DNA from: Sphingomonas jejuensis
GTDB lineage: Bacteria > Pseudomonadota > Alphaproteobacteria > Sphingomonadales > Sphingomonadaceae
Assembly (NCBI RefSeq): GCF_011927695.1
Contig: NZ_JAATJE010000001.1
Coordinates: 992,001-1,056,000, forward strand
DNA length: 64,000 nucleotides
Direction of reading: 5' to 3'
The translations under genes and the position numbers were made by a program. Positions 47,800 through 56,810 of the stretch are shown one piece after another. The notes beneath the pieces were generated by a model. The model saw nothing but the letters and a program-made list of their open reading frames with translations, was not told the origin of the DNA and ran no database searches. Numbering within the stretch: position 1 is the first letter of the stretch; each line of letters begins with the position of its first letter.

Positions 47800-48663
47800 A
47801 TGGCTGACCATCCTCCGGAGATCTTCGACCGGGCGCGCCGGCGCCTCCGGCGGGACCGGGCGGCGCCCCGCTATGCCGCCCACGACGTCATCCACGCCCA
47901 CATGACGGACGAGGTGATCGGGCGCCTGGATCTCGTCAGCCGGCCGTTTTCCGACGTGCTCGACCTCGGCGGCCATGGCGGCGCCCTCGCTGCCCGGCTC
48001 GCGGGCCGCGGCATGGCCGTCACCAGCGTCGATGCGGGCGCCCGTTTCGCGGAGGCGGCGGGCGGCGTCCAGGCGGACGAGGATCGGCCGATCTTCGCCG
48101 CGCGAAGCTTCGACCTCATCCTCTCGGTCGGCGTGCTCGACCAGCTGAACGACCTTCCCGGCGCGCTGGTCCTAATCCGCCAGATGCTTCGTCCGGACGG
48201 CCTGTTCCTCGGTTCGTTCATCGGCGGTGGCAGCCTGCCACGCCTCCGCGCGGCGATGCTGGCGGCCGATGGCGATCAGGCCGCCCCGCGCATCCATCCG
48301 CAGATCGACGTGCGCGCGGCCGGCGACCTCCTGATGCGCGCGGGCTTCACGCTGCCGGTGGTCGACGGCGACCGGCTGACGGTGCGCTACCGCGCGCTCG
48401 CCGGGCTGGTCGCGGACCTGCGCGGCATGGCGGCGACCAACCTGCTTCGGGGCTCGCCGCCGCTCGGGCGGTCAGCCGCGTCGCGCGCGGCGGCGGCCTT
48501 CGCGGCGCAGGCGGACGCGGACGGTCGCGTGTCCGAGACCTTCAACATCGTCCACCTGTCCGGATGGGCACCTTCGCCTGACCAGCCGCAGCCCGCACGC
48601 CGCGGCAGCGCCACCGCATCGCTGGCCGATGCCCTCAGACGAGCGCCTCCAGAAGGCCGATGA
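47800..48663 (+). CDS. Class I SAM-dependent methyltransferase
   Basis: The 287-aa protein has the SAM-binding motif VLDLGGHGGALAARLAGRG near 53-71, with VTSVDAG after it and FDLILSVGVLDQLNDLPGAL. The arrangement next to comF and the overall length resemble the BioC/NDUFAF5-like group of alphaproteobacteria, but the substrate is not determined. Its 3' end overlaps the convergent mutT gene by 29 nt. Confidence 0.85.
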   Translation: MADHPPEIFDRARRRLRRDRAAPRYAAHDVIHAHMTDEVIGRLDLVSRPFSDVLDLGGHGGALAARLAGRGMAVTSVDAGARFAEAAGGVQADEDRPIFAARSFDLILSVGVLDQLNDLPGALVLIRQMLRPDGLFLGSFIGGGSLPRLRAAMLAADGDQAAPRIHPQIDVRAAGDLLMRAGFTLPVVDGDRLTVRYRALAGLVADLRGMAATNLLRGSPPLGRSAASRAAAAFAAQADADGRVSETFNIVHLSGWAPSPDQPQPARRGSATASLADALRRAPPEGR

Positions 48664-49030
48664 GCGGCTTGTCGGCGGGCGGCATGGTGATGCGGTGCAG
48701 CTCCACCGGCCGCAGCCAGCGAAGCGCGGTGGCCTCGATGGGTTTCGGCACGCCCCGCCATTTCCGGAGCACGTAGAGCAGCAGCAGCATCGGGCGACCG
48801 TCGCCGGCAACATCGCTGGCAAAGCACGCCGGTGCCAGGCACGCCCGCTCGACATCGATGCCCAGTTCCTCGGACAGCTCGCGGATCAGCGCAGCCTCCG
48901 GCGTCTCCCCGGGCTCCAGCTTGCCGCCCGGAAACTCCCAGAAACCGGCAAAGGCCTTGCCCTCCGGTCGCTGCTGGACAAGGACGCGGCCGTCGGCATC
49001 GACCATCGCTGCGGCGGTGACGATCAGCAT
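48635..49030 (-). CDS. mutT: Nudix hydrolase, MutT-type 8-oxo-dGTP diphosphatase
   Basis: The 131-aa protein has the Nudix box GGKLEPGETPEAALIRELSE plus ELGI at about 34-57. It also has the MutT-style start LIVTAAAMVDADGRVLVQQR and the FWEFPGGK strand. It sanitises the nucleotide pool by removing 8-oxo-dGTP. Other Nudix substrates cannot be excluded, but length and motifs favour MutT. Confidence 0.9.
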   Translation of the reverse strand: MLIVTAAAMVDADGRVLVQQRPEGKAFAGFWEFPGGKLEPGETPEAALIRELSEELGIDVERACLAPACFASDVAGDGRPMLLLLYVLRKWRGVPKPIEATALRWLRPVELHRITMPPADKPLIGLLEALV

Positions 49031-49203
49031 GGCCGGCCGGCCGGTCCGATGCGGATCAAGCCTTGTGCGGCCATTAACCCTGTTTCCCTCAATCGCTTAA
49101 GTGTTTCGCAACCGGGACTTCCTATTCCGGCGATGTCGGCGCGTGGCCTCTGGTCTCCGCCGGCCGGGACTAAGGCAAATCGACGGAACCACGGAGACCG
49201 GTT

Positions 49204-49377
49204 ATGAAGTTTCTGCACAAGCTCGCGAAGAACAACAAGGGTGCGACCGCCATCGAGTACGGCCTGATCGCCGCTCTGATCGCCGTTGCCGCCATCACCG
49301 CGATGTCGGGTCTGGGCAACAGCCTGAAGACCACGTTCAACAACGCGTCGGACGCGATGGACGGGGCCGGCCAGTAA
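49204..49377 (+). CDS. Flp family type IVb pilin
   Basis: The 57-aa prepilin MKFLHKLAKNNKGATAIEYG has the Flp processing site G/ATAIEYG, then a hydrophobic helix LIAALIAVAAITAMSG. It is cleaved by a TadV-type peptidase and assembled by a Tad machine; no tad genes are in this window. A second pilin gene follows 64 nt later with a hairpin between them. Confidence 0.92.
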   Translation: MKFLHKLAKNNKGATAIEYGLIAALIAVAAITAMSGLGNSLKTTFNNASDAMDGAGQ

Positions 49378-49395
49378 GCCGGGCTTCCTGCCTTC

Positions 49396-49422
49396 GGGCG
49401 GAGCGGCGATCCCGCTCCGCCC
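49396..49422 (+). terminator. Hairpin between the two pilin genes
   Basis: GGGCGGAGCGG and CCGCTCCGCCC form a perfect 11-bp stem with a 5-nt loop between the pilin genes. No T-tract follows. It could stabilise the first pilin message or attenuate the second. Confidence 0.5.
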
Positions 49423-49441
49423 CTTCGGAAGGAGCAGCAGT

Positions 49442-49612
49442 ATGGCCCTCATCCGGGCACTGCTCCGAGACCGGAAAGGCGCGACGGCGATCGAGTACGG
49501 CTTTCTGATCGCACTCGTCGCCCTCGGGCTGGTCACTGCCCTGACGTCGATCGGCAGCACGGTGTCCAACACCATGGACAGCGCAAATGCCGGCTTCACA
49601 CGGGCCGACTGA
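49442..49612 (+). CDS. Flp family type IVb pilin, second copy
   Basis: The 56-aa prepilin MALIRALLRDRKGATAIEYG carries the same G/ATAIEYG cleavage site and a helix LIALVALGLVTALTSIG. It differs clearly from the first copy in the leader and C-terminal half, so it is a paralogue and not a recent duplicate. GGAGCAGCAGT precedes the ATG. Confidence 0.9.
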   Translation: MALIRALLRDRKGATAIEYGFLIALVALGLVTALTSIGSTVSNTMDSANAGFTRAD

Positions 49613-49628
49613 TCAACCGAGATCGGCA

Positions 49629-49666
49629 GCAAAGGGGGCGGTGGCAGCAATGCCGCCGCCCTTTGC
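49629..49666 (+). terminator. Terminator after the second pilin gene
   Basis: GCAAAGG-GGGCGG-GGCA pairs with TGCC-CCGCCC-TTTGC around a GCAA loop, giving a long GC-rich stem ending in CTTTGC. It lies between the pilin gene and the convergent M48 peptidase and may serve both. Confidence 0.6.
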
Positions 49667-49671
49667 GCATG

Positions 49672-51114
49672 TCAGCGCGAATTGACGACCAGCTTCACCT
49701 GCTGCCCCGGCACCAGGCGGTCGTTCTGACCGAGGCCGTTCAGCACCAGGAAGCGCTGCAGCTGCAGGTCCGGATAGGCCATTCGCGCTGCCAGCCGCTG
49801 CGGCGTGTCGCCCGCGCCGACCGTTACCACGTCGATCTCGCGCCCACGGATCTGCGCCGCTTCGCTCGCGCTCAGCCGTTGGAGGCTTTCCAGCATCGGG
49901 CCGAACGGGCCGACGCCGCGGCCGGCTGGCGTCAGGAGCAGGAAATGATAGGCGGTCTGTGGCCCGAACTCATAGGCGAAGACGCTGACGTCGACCTGGC
50001 CTGACCCGCTGTTCGCCCGGGTGGTGGTGTAGGCAACGGGAAAGTTTCCGATCCGCGTCCGCTGGACCTGCCCCTGCGGCACGCCGCCGCTCCCGCCGCT
50101 GAGGCCGCGGAGCACGCCCGTCACATAGCTGTCGAGGTCGCCGCGATAGCTGCCGGTGCCGAACTGCGCCTGACCGCCCTGCCCGGTCACCGACACGGCG
50201 CGCGCGCCGTTCGACATGGTGAAGCCCTGCGGGACGCTGAACTGCAGCCGGAGGTCGGGATGTCGGAAGGTGCGGCCGTCGATCACGCCCTGGCGCGGAT
50301 CGTCGCCATAGCGCAACCCGTCGAGCTGGCGGATGAACGCCTCGCGATTGAGCGCACCGGTTGCGGGATAGCGCGCCGCCGTCTGCTCCGCCCGGCGCAC
50401 GCGCCCGGCGGGATCGGGATGGGTGCTCGCCCATTCGGCGAGCGACCGCGCGTCGCCGCCCCGCGCCTGCGCGTCGAGCTGCGTCTGCGCCGCCAGCGAG
50501 GCCAGCATGGAGGCAAGCGCACGGGGATCATAGCCGGCGCCCACCAGATAGCGGATGCCGAGGTCGTCCGCCTGCAGCTCCTGCGAGCGCGAGAAGCGAA
50601 GCGTGTAGAGCTGCGCCGCCTGACCCGCGATCTGCGCGATCTGCGAATTTCCGGTCACCACGCCCAGGAGGAGCGACCCGATCGCGCCGATCGTGGAGGT
50701 CCGGCCGCGCGACGAGCTGTGGCGCGCCGCGACATGGCCGACCTCGTGGCCCAGCACGCCGGCAAGCTCGGCCTCGTCGTTCATCAGGCCCAGCAGCTGC
50801 CGGGTGACGTAGACATAGCCGCCGGGAATGGCGAAGGCGTTGTTCACGGGGGAATTCAGCAGCGACACGGTGAAATCGCTGCCGCTGTTCGACAGGCCGG
50901 ATTGCACCGCGATGCGCTGTCCGACCTGGCGCACATAGGCAGCCTGCGGCCCATCATAGGTGCCGCCGAACTCCTGCAGCAGCTGCGGATGCGCCTGCGC
51001 ACCCTGCTGCCGGTCCGACTGGCTGATCGATCGGACGCGCTGCGCCTCGATGGACGCCGGAACGGCGAGCGCGGCCACCGCGGCCACGCCCGACAGGATC
51101 AGCACCTTACGCAT
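49672..51114 (-). CDS. M48 family metalloprotease, secreted (BepA/YfgC-like)
   Basis: 480 aa. A signal peptide ends near SIEAQ, and the zinc motif HEVGHVAARH lies near 123-132 with the third ligand in RSQELQADDLGIRY. A central repeat region and a C-terminal LysM-like segment (VVTVGAGDTPQRLAARM) follow. Such periplasmic proteases check outer-membrane protein assembly. GGGAG precedes the ATG. It is upstream of accA on the opposite side and is probably transcribed alone. Confidence 0.88.
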   Translation of the reverse strand: MRKVLILSGVAAVAALAVPASIEAQRVRSISQSDRQQGAQAHPQLLQEFGGTYDGPQAAYVRQVGQRIAVQSGLSNSGSDFTVSLLNSPVNNAFAIPGGYVYVTRQLLGLMNDEAELAGVLGHEVGHVAARHSSSRGRTSTIGAIGSLLLGVVTGNSQIAQIAGQAAQLYTLRFSRSQELQADDLGIRYLVGAGYDPRALASMLASLAAQTQLDAQARGGDARSLAEWASTHPDPAGRVRRAEQTAARYPATGALNREAFIRQLDGLRYGDDPRQGVIDGRTFRHPDLRLQFSVPQGFTMSNGARAVSVTGQGGQAQFGTGSYRGDLDSYVTGVLRGLSGGSGGVPQGQVQRTRIGNFPVAYTTTRANSGSGQVDVSVFAYEFGPQTAYHFLLLTPAGRGVGPFGPMLESLQRLSASEAAQIRGREIDVVTVGAGDTPQRLAARMAYPDLQLQRFLVLNGLGQNDRLVPGQQVKLVVNSR

Positions 51115-51192
51115 TTCACTCTCCCACGCGGAATTTCGTTCCGGGGGTAAACCGCACTTTCGCCGTCGCGGTTCCGCGCGAGCCGACGCGGG

Positions 51193-52134
51193 TCAGTAGT
51201 TGCCGATCGACAGGAACTTCGCGCGCCGGTCCGCGCGCAACGCATCGCGGCTGAGCGGCTCGAGCGCGGCCAGCGCGGTGCCGATCGCATCTCCCAGCGC
51301 TCCGATCGCGGCACCGGGGTCGCGGTGCGCGCCGCCGACCGGCTCGGGCACCACCGCATCCACCACGCCCAGCTTCAGGAGGTCGGCCGACGTCACCCGC
51401 ATGGCCTCGGCGGCATCGGGCGCGCGATCGGCGGTGCGCCACAGGATGGACGCACAGCCTTCCGGAGAGATCACCGAATAAACGGCATGTTCGAACATGA
51501 GCACCCGATTGGCCGCCGCGATGCTCACCGCGCCGCCCGATCCGCCCTCGCCCACGATCGCCGCGACCATCGGCACGCCCAGCTGCAGGCAGGCCTCGGT
51601 CGCGCGCGCGATCGCCTCCGCCTGTCCCCGCTCTTCCGCCTGGATACCGGGAAAGGCACCGGACGTGTCCACCAGCGTCACCACCGGCAGGCCGAACCGG
51701 TCGGCCAGTTCCATCAGGCGGATGGCCTTCCGGTACCCCTCCGGCTTCGCCATGCCGAAATTGTGGCGCACGCGGCTGGCGGTATCGTCACCTTTCTCGT
51801 GCCCCATCAGTAGCACCCGGCGCCCGCCGATCCGCGCCAGCCCGCCGATGATCGCCTGATCATCGGCAAACGCCCGGTCGCCGGACAAGGGCGTCCAGTC
51901 GGCGGCGAGGCCGGCAACATAATGCTTGAAATGCGGCCGCTGCGGGTGGCGGGCGACCTGCGTCTTCTGCCACGGTGTCAGCGTGCGATAGGTTTCGGCC
52001 AGCATCGTCTGCGACCGTGCGGTAAGCCGCGCCGCCTCCGCCGCCGCTTCCGCATCACCGTCCTTGCGCGACAGGTCGGCGGCGCGCGCGTCCAGCTCGG
52101 CGATGGGCTTTTCGAATTCCAGATAGCTGTTCAT
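51193..52134 (-). CDS. accA: Acetyl-CoA carboxylase carboxyltransferase subunit alpha
   Basis: The 313-aa protein starts MNSYLEFEKPIAELDARAAD. It contains HPQRPHFKHYVAGL, MGHEKGDDTASRVRHNFGMA, FVDTSGAFPG-type VDTSGAFPGIQAEERGQ and EGGSGGAVSIAAANRVLM. With AccD it forms malonyl-CoA, the substrate of FabD. The ATG overlaps the xerD stop by 4 nt, a xerD-accA order common in alphaproteobacteria. Confidence 0.97.
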   Translation of the reverse strand: MNSYLEFEKPIAELDARAADLSRKDGDAEAAAEAARLTARSQTMLAETYRTLTPWQKTQVARHPQRPHFKHYVAGLAADWTPLSGDRAFADDQAIIGGLARIGGRRVLLMGHEKGDDTASRVRHNFGMAKPEGYRKAIRLMELADRFGLPVVTLVDTSGAFPGIQAEERGQAEAIARATEACLQLGVPMVAAIVGEGGSGGAVSIAAANRVLMFEHAVYSVISPEGCASILWRTADRAPDAAEAMRVTSADLLKLGVVDAVVPEPVGGAHRDPGAAIGALGDAIGTALAALEPLSRDALRADRRAKFLSIGNY

Positions 52135-53051
52135 GTGGCGGCGCGGGTAGGCCGCCCTCGCTTTCCCGTCAACGCCGTGCCGTCCGCAAGCGGGTGGCGC
52201 TCGTTGACCAGCGTCACCAGTCGCTGCGCATCGACATGGGTGTAGATCTCCGTGGTCGCGATGCTGGCATGGCCAAGCATCGCCTGCAGCGCGCGCAGGT
52301 CCGCACCGCCCTCCAGCAGATGGGTGGCAAAGGCGTGGCGCAGGACATGCGGCCCGACCCGCTCCGGCGGGACGCCGGCCGCCGCCGCAAGCGCCTTCAC
52401 GATCTGGTGGAGCCGCACGCGGCTGAGATGCGTCTTGCCCGACGGGAACAGCCAGGGCGATGCCGACGCCACCGCGCGCCATGCCGCCACCGCTGCCCGC
52501 GCCCGGTCGGAGATCGGCACCAGCCGTTCGCGCCCGCCCTTGCCGCGGATGATGATGAACGGACGATCGGCCGTGATGGCGGTGGCAGGCAGGCTGACCA
52601 GCTCGGTCGCCCGCAGCCCGGATCCGTACAGCAGCTCCACCAGGGCGGCGGTCCTCAGCGCGTCGGGTGTGCCCTCCGCCACCCGCCGCGCGATCTCTGC
52701 GAACAACCGGTCCATGTCGCCGTGGGACAGCACGGACGGCAATGGCCGGCCGGCCGTTGGCCGCGGCAGCGCGTCGCCGGGATCGTCGCTGCGCAGGCCG
52801 TCTTCCTGCAGAAAGGCGAAGAAGCGGCGAAGCGCCGCGGACTTGCGTGCCACCGTTGATCGCGCGAGCCGCGCCCAGCTTTCGGCAAGCTGCCGGATGG
52901 CGCCCGCGTCGGCCGTGCCCAGTTCCCCCTTCAGCACCGCCGACGCCCCCTCCAGGTCGGTGCGGTAGGCCGCGATCGTGTTCGCCGCGGCGCCCGCATC
53001 CACCGCCATCATCTCCAGAAAGCGATCGATCAGCGCGCGGTCCGCAGTCAT
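52131..53051 (-). CDS. xerD: Tyrosine recombinase XerD
   Basis: The 306-aa integrase has an N-terminal SAM-like domain (FLEMMAVDAGAAANTIAAYR). The catalytic residues are Arg in YGSGLRATELVSL, Lys in RGKGGRERLVPIS, HxxR in HVLRHAFATHLL, His in MLGHASIATTEIY and the nucleophile Tyr of IYTHV. It resolves chromosome dimers at dif with XerC. Its position in front of accA and the absence of att-like repeats argue against a phage integrase. Confidence 0.93.
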   Translation of the reverse strand: MTADRALIDRFLEMMAVDAGAAANTIAAYRTDLEGASAVLKGELGTADAGAIRQLAESWARLARSTVARKSAALRRFFAFLQEDGLRSDDPGDALPRPTAGRPLPSVLSHGDMDRLFAEIARRVAEGTPDALRTAALVELLYGSGLRATELVSLPATAITADRPFIIIRGKGGRERLVPISDRARAAVAAWRAVASASPWLFPSGKTHLSRVRLHQIVKALAAAAGVPPERVGPHVLRHAFATHLLEGGADLRALQAMLGHASIATTEIYTHVDAQRLVTLVNERHPLADGTALTGKRGRPTRAAT

Positions 53052-53061
53052 CGGCAGGGCA

Positions 53062-54849
53062 TCATGTGCGCGCGATGGCCTCGGCCGCGATCATCCGTGC
53101 CTCGGCTTCCAGGCCGACGGCGGACAGCGCGCGAACGATGTGGAACAGGTGAAAGGTCGGCACCCCGCGCCAGTCGCCGGCCTGCAGTCCGGTGGCGGCA
53201 AGCAGCACCACCGTGCCGGGCTGCTGCGCGGCGGCCGCGGCATCGATCGCCTCGCTCCACCGGCTCTGGCGGGTGAGGCCAAGGCCGGCCTCCTGGTCGA
53301 TGCGCCGCGCGGCGGCGGCGTCGAGCCGTCCGAGCCCGGCCAGCGCGGCGACCAGGAAGCGCGCCTTGGTGGCCGACGCCTCCGACACAAAGGCCTCCGT
53401 CCGCGCCGCGGAGAGATCGACGCGCGGCTGCGGCGATCCCGCCGCCAGCAGCGCCCAGGCATCGCCTCCCGCCTGGTTCGCGACCGCCGACCAGCGGTCC
53501 GCCTGCAGGTCGAGCCCGGCGGACAGCATCGCCGCGATCAGCCTGGGCGCATCCGCCGACAGCGCCGCGTCGGGCCTGATCCGCGCCGCCGCCCGCGCCG
53601 TCAGAACCTGGCCGGCAAGCGCATCGCCCTCGCCGTCCCAGATCGCGCGGAGCGCGGCGAGTTTCGCTGCATCCTCGGTGGCGGCGTATGCCGTGCGCAG
53701 ATTGCCGGCCGCCGTGCCGTCAACCTCCGCCGGATCCATCCCGTCGGCGATCGCGGACAGCAGGTCGACATAGGCAAGGTTCGACAGCACGCCGATCCGC
53801 GCCGCGACCTCGGCGGCGGCCTGCCGGTCCGCCAGCGGCCGCATCGGCGCCGTCGCCGCCCAGCCCGACACGCGCGGGTTGGCCGCCGCCAGAAGCTCCG
53901 CCGGGATCGACACGCCGGTCGCGGTGGCAAGGCCGTACCGCCAGCTGCTGAGCGCGCTCACCCCGTCCCACTGGATGGTCGTGGCGCGGCGCCCGCCCGT
54001 GCCGGCGTTCACCAGCTTTTCGGCCAGCAGCATGTCGATGCCGCGGCCATGCCGGCGGCGCGCGGCGTCGACGATGGCGCCGGCCGTGCCGTTGTCCCCC
54101 GCCAGCGATGCGCACCATGCCCGCGCCAGATCCCACCCGAGGTAGGTCTTGGCCGACACCGTGGTCAGGGGGCAGACGCCGACCGGATCGGCGGTCGCCA
54201 GCATCGCCTGCATGGCGACATCGTGCAATTTGGGCGTGTAGCGATCGACGTCGACCGACTGCACCAGCGCGCGCGCGCTGGTTGCCTCGCCCATCCGGAT
54301 CAGCAGCCAGGCCCGCTCCGCCGCCCAGTCCGCACCGCCCACGCCGCGCGGGGCCGCCGCCCGCGTCAAAAGTGCGCGCCGCAGCAGAATGGAGCCCCAA
54401 CGCGACGCCACCGGCGCATTCAGCCGGCGCATCAGCGTGGACAGATAGCGTCCGTCCGCACGGCCCCAGGCTTCCTCGCCCACGCCGCCGCCGTCGCTGT
54501 CGATCACCCCGGCAAAGCGCGGGTCACGCCGCGACGTGTCAGGCAGGTCGAGCGGATCGGGCGCGGGCTCCTCCTCCGCTTCCGCCTCGTCCGCGTCCTC
54601 CGCGCCGTCGGCGGCGGGATCGTCCGCGGCCGGGGCGAGCGGATCGGCCGCCGGGCTGTCGGTGCCCGTCGCAGACGGCGGCAACAGGTCGGTCGGGCGG
54701 TCGGCCGGCGCCTCCGGCTCCGGCGCAGGATCGCCGAACCCGGGGGGAAGCAGCGATTCCGGCGCGCTCTGCCCCAGCGCCGGGCCGATCGCCACCGCCG
54801 CCAGCAGCAGCGCGGCGGCCGTGCGGCGCTTAGCGCGCCAGCCGGTCAT
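53062..54849 (-). CDS. Large hypothetical secreted Ala-rich protein
   Basis: About 595 aa with a signal peptide (TAAALLLAAVAIGPALGQ). A Pro/Asp/Glu-rich acidic linker (about 30-110) follows, and the rest is an alpha-helical, Ala-rich region that looks like short helical repeats. No catalytic motif is seen. I chose the ATG at 54849 (MTGWRAKRR); an upstream start at 54909 would break the signal peptide. It overlaps the end of the 44-aa ORF by 20 nt and is followed by xerD after 10 nt. Confidence 0.72.
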   Translation of the reverse strand: MTGWRAKRRTAAALLLAAVAIGPALGQSAPESLLPPGFGDPAPEPEAPADRPTDLLPPSATGTDSPAADPLAPAADDPAADGAEDADEAEAEEEPAPDPLDLPDTSRRDPRFAGVIDSDGGGVGEEAWGRADGRYLSTLMRRLNAPVASRWGSILLRRALLTRAAAPRGVGGADWAAERAWLLIRMGEATSARALVQSVDVDRYTPKLHDVAMQAMLATADPVGVCPLTTVSAKTYLGWDLARAWCASLAGDNGTAGAIVDAARRRHGRGIDMLLAEKLVNAGTGGRRATTIQWDGVSALSSWRYGLATATGVSIPAELLAAANPRVSGWAATAPMRPLADRQAAAEVAARIGVLSNLAYVDLLSAIADGMDPAEVDGTAAGNLRTAYAATEDAAKLAALRAIWDGEGDALAGQVLTARAAARIRPDAALSADAPRLIAAMLSAGLDLQADRWSAVANQAGGDAWALLAAGSPQPRVDLSAARTEAFVSEASATKARFLVAALAGLGRLDAAAARRIDQEAGLGLTRQSRWSEAIDAAAAAQQPGTVVLLAATGLQAGDWRGVPTFHLFHIVRALSAVGLEAEARMIAAEAIART

Positions 54850-54964
54850 TCGGCACCGCCTTCTCCACCCGCGTCTGCGGCACCTCTGTGTCGATGCCGG
54901 CAAGCGCATAAAGGCCGGCCGCCAGAAGGGCCACGATGACGATCAGGATGATGAGCGGTCGCAT
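54830..54964 (-). CDS. Small single-helix membrane protein, 44 aa
   Basis: The ORF reads MRPLIILIVIVALLAAGLYA, then LAGIDTEVPQTRVEKAVPND and RLAR. It has one N-terminal membrane helix and a short periplasmic tail. It lies at the head of the gene run towards xerD and overlaps the next gene by 20 nt. Similar 40-50 aa proteins occur at this place in sphingomonads; function unknown. It diverges from aroK. Confidence 0.6.
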   Translation of the reverse strand: MRPLIILIVIVALLAAGLYALAGIDTEVPQTRVEKAVPNDRLAR

Positions 54965-54997
54965 TCGCGTCCTCGGCTACACTCGGAAAGGCGGCCT

Positions 54998-55026
54998 TTT
55001 GCCCGAGGGGGAAGGTTCCTGTATAG
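54998..55026 (+). promoter_or_regulatory. Promoter of aroK (leaderless type)
   Basis: TTTGCC (54998-55003), 17 nt, GTATAG (55021-55026), then 7 nt to the aroK ATG at 55034, with no Shine-Dalgarno in between. Confidence 0.55.
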
Positions 55027-55033
55027 CCCTCCC

Positions 55034-55570
55034 ATGGCATCCCAGCTCAAGTCCCTGCCCGATTGGCGCCGCCGGCCCATCGTGCTCGTCGGCTTGATGG
55101 GGGTGGGCAAGTCCACCATCGGCCGCCGCCTCGCGCAGCGCCTGCGCCTGCCCTTCGTCGATGCCGATCACGAGATCGAGCGTGCCGCCGGCCTGTCGAT
55201 CGCCGAGATCTTCGAGCGGTTCGGCGAACCCCATTTCCGCGATGGCGAGCGGCGGGTGATCACGCGGCTGCTCGACGGATCGCCCAAGGTGCTGGCGACG
55301 GGCGGCGGCGCCTTCATCAACGACGCCACGCGCGCCCGCATCCTCGCGCTGTCGACGGCGGTGTGGCTGGATGCGGACGTGTCGGTGCTGGCGGAACGCG
55401 TCGGCCGCCGGGCAACCCGCCCGCTGCTCGTCGGCCGCGATCCGAACGAGGTCCTGGGGGAGCTCGCCGCCACCCGCAACCCCATCTACGCAGAGGCGCA
55501 TATCCACATCCGCAGCCAGCCCGCCCCGCACGAGGCCACCGTCGACGCGATCCTGGCCGCGCTCCGGTGA
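55034..55570 (+). CDS. aroK: Shikimate kinase
   Basis: The 178-aa kinase has the P-loop [18 protein letters not shown] near 20-33, the shikimate-binding [18 protein letters not shown] and LATGGGAF, and the lid Arg in [12 protein letters not shown]. It phosphorylates shikimate on the way to chorismate. Its stop overlaps the aroB GTG by 4 nt. It feeds the tryptophan genes at the end of the window. Confidence 0.96.
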   Translation: MASQLKSLPDWRRRPIVLVGLMGVGKSTIGRRLAQRLRLPFVDADHEIERAAGLSIAEIFERFGEPHFRDGERRVITRLLDGSPKVLATGGGAFINDATRARILALSTAVWLDADVSVLAERVGRRATRPLLVGRDPNEVLGELAATRNPIYAEAHIHIRSQPAPHEATVDAILAALR

Positions 55571-56661
55571 TCGTCCCCGTCGAACTCGGGGCGCGTCGCT
55601 ACGACGTGCTGGTGGAGGCAGGCGCGCTCGGCGCCGCCGACCGGCATCTGGCGGGCTTCGCGCGCGGCGGCCGTCTCGTCACCGTTGCGGACGAACGTGT
55701 CTGGGCGCTGCACGGCGACAGCTTCATCGCGGCACTCGCCCGTGCCGGCATCGACGTCCGCCCGGTGCTGCTCCCGCCCGGCGAAGCGACCAAGAGCTGG
55801 GCGATGCTCGCCGATCTCTGCGACCGGCTGCTGGCGCTCGAGGTCGAACGCGCCGACCACATCGTCGCCTTCGGCGGCGGCGTCATCGGCGATCTCGTCG
55901 GCTTTGCCGCCGCCATCCTGAAGCGCGGTTGCGGGTTCATCCAGGTGCCGACCACGCTGCTCGCCCAGGTCGACAGCTCCGTCGGCGGCAAGACGGCGAT
56001 CAACACGCCCGCCGGCAAGAACCTGGTCGGCGCCTTCCACCAGCCCGCCTTCGTGCTCGCCGACCCTCTCGTCCTCGCCACCCTGCCGCGGCGCGATCTC
56101 GCCGCCGGCTATGCCGAGGTCGTCAAATATGGCCTGATCGACGATCCCGCCTTCTTCGCCTGGTGCGAGGCGAACGGCCTCGCGCTTCTGGACGGCGACA
56201 CCGCGCTGATGGCGCATGCGGTGGAACGCAGCGTCGCGGCAAAGGCGCGGATCGTCGCTGCGGACGAGCGGGAGACCGCCGACCTGCGCGCGCTCCTCAA
56301 TCTCGGCCACACCTTCGGCCATGCGCTGGAGGCGGAGGCCGGCTTTTCCGATCGCCTGCTCCACGGCGAAGCGGTTGCGGCCGGCATGGCGCTGGCCTTC
56401 CGCTTCTCGGCCGAGCGCGAGCTGTGCTCCGTGGCCGATGCCGACCGGGTCGCGACGCACCTGTCGGCCGTCGGCCTTCCGACCGGCCGCGCGGGGCTTG
56501 CGTCCGATGGCGCGCGGCTGGTGGCCCATATGGCGCACGACAAGAAGAAGTCGGCGGGAACCCTCCCCTTCATCCTCGTGCGGGGGATCGGCCAGGCGTT
56601 CGTGGACCGCAGCGTCGCGCTCGACGATGTCGCCGCCTTCCTCGACCGGCAGCCGAACTGA
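55567..56661 (+). CDS. aroB: 3-dehydroquinate synthase
   Basis: The 364-aa NAD-dependent enzyme closes DAHP to dehydroquinate. It shows [49 protein letters not shown] and the zinc ligands in [22 protein letters not shown] and [10 protein letters not shown]. The GTG start overlaps aroK as GTGA, ensuring coupled synthesis of two shikimate-pathway enzymes. A DUF2256 gene overlaps its stop by one base. Confidence 0.97.
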   Translation: MIVPVELGARRYDVLVEAGALGAADRHLAGFARGGRLVTVADERVWALHGDSFIAALARAGIDVRPVLLPPGEATKSWAMLADLCDRLLALEVERADHIVAFGGGVIGDLVGFAAAILKRGCGFIQVPTTLLAQVDSSVGGKTAINTPAGKNLVGAFHQPAFVLADPLVLATLPRRDLAAGYAEVVKYGLIDDPAFFAWCEANGLALLDGDTALMAHAVERSVAAKARIVAADERETADLRALLNLGHTFGHALEAEAGFSDRLLHGEAVAAGMALAFRFSAERELCSVADADRVATHLSAVGLPTGRAGLASDGARLVAHMAHDKKKSAGTLPFILVRGIGQAFVDRSVALDDVAAFLDRQPN

Positions 56662-56810
56662 TGCCCAACGGCGTTGCCAAGCGTGACCTGCCGACCAAGG
56701 TCTGCCCGGTCTGCGATCGCCCGTTCAGCTGGCGCAAGAAATGGGCCCGCGACTGGGATCAGGTCCTCTACTGCTCGGACAAGTGCCGATCAGCGGCGAA
56801 GCGCGCGTAA
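56661..56810 (+). CDS. DUF2256 domain zinc-ribbon-like protein
   Basis: The 49-aa protein has [20 protein letters not shown] followed by YCSDKCR, i.e. two CxxC pairs that should hold one zinc. The RPFxWRKKW core is diagnostic for DUF2256. The family is often found near photolyase or cryptochrome genes; here it trails aroB (TGATG overlap) and its 3' end overlaps the convergent DUF423 gene by 21 nt. Confidence 0.88.
   Translation: MPNGVAKRDLPTKVCPVCDRPFSWRKKWARDWDQVLYCSDKCRSAAKRA

Noticed and set aside
51131-51185. GGAAC-N17-GGTT resembling a stress-sigma promoter before the M48 peptidase gene
   Set aside because: The -10 deviates from CGTT and GGAAC occurs often in this GC-rich DNA; too weak to call.
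52131-53051. Tyrosine recombinase as a sign of an integrated element
   Set aside because: It is coupled to accA, has XerD length and motifs, and no att repeats, tRNA junction or phage genes are nearby; it is the housekeeping XerD.
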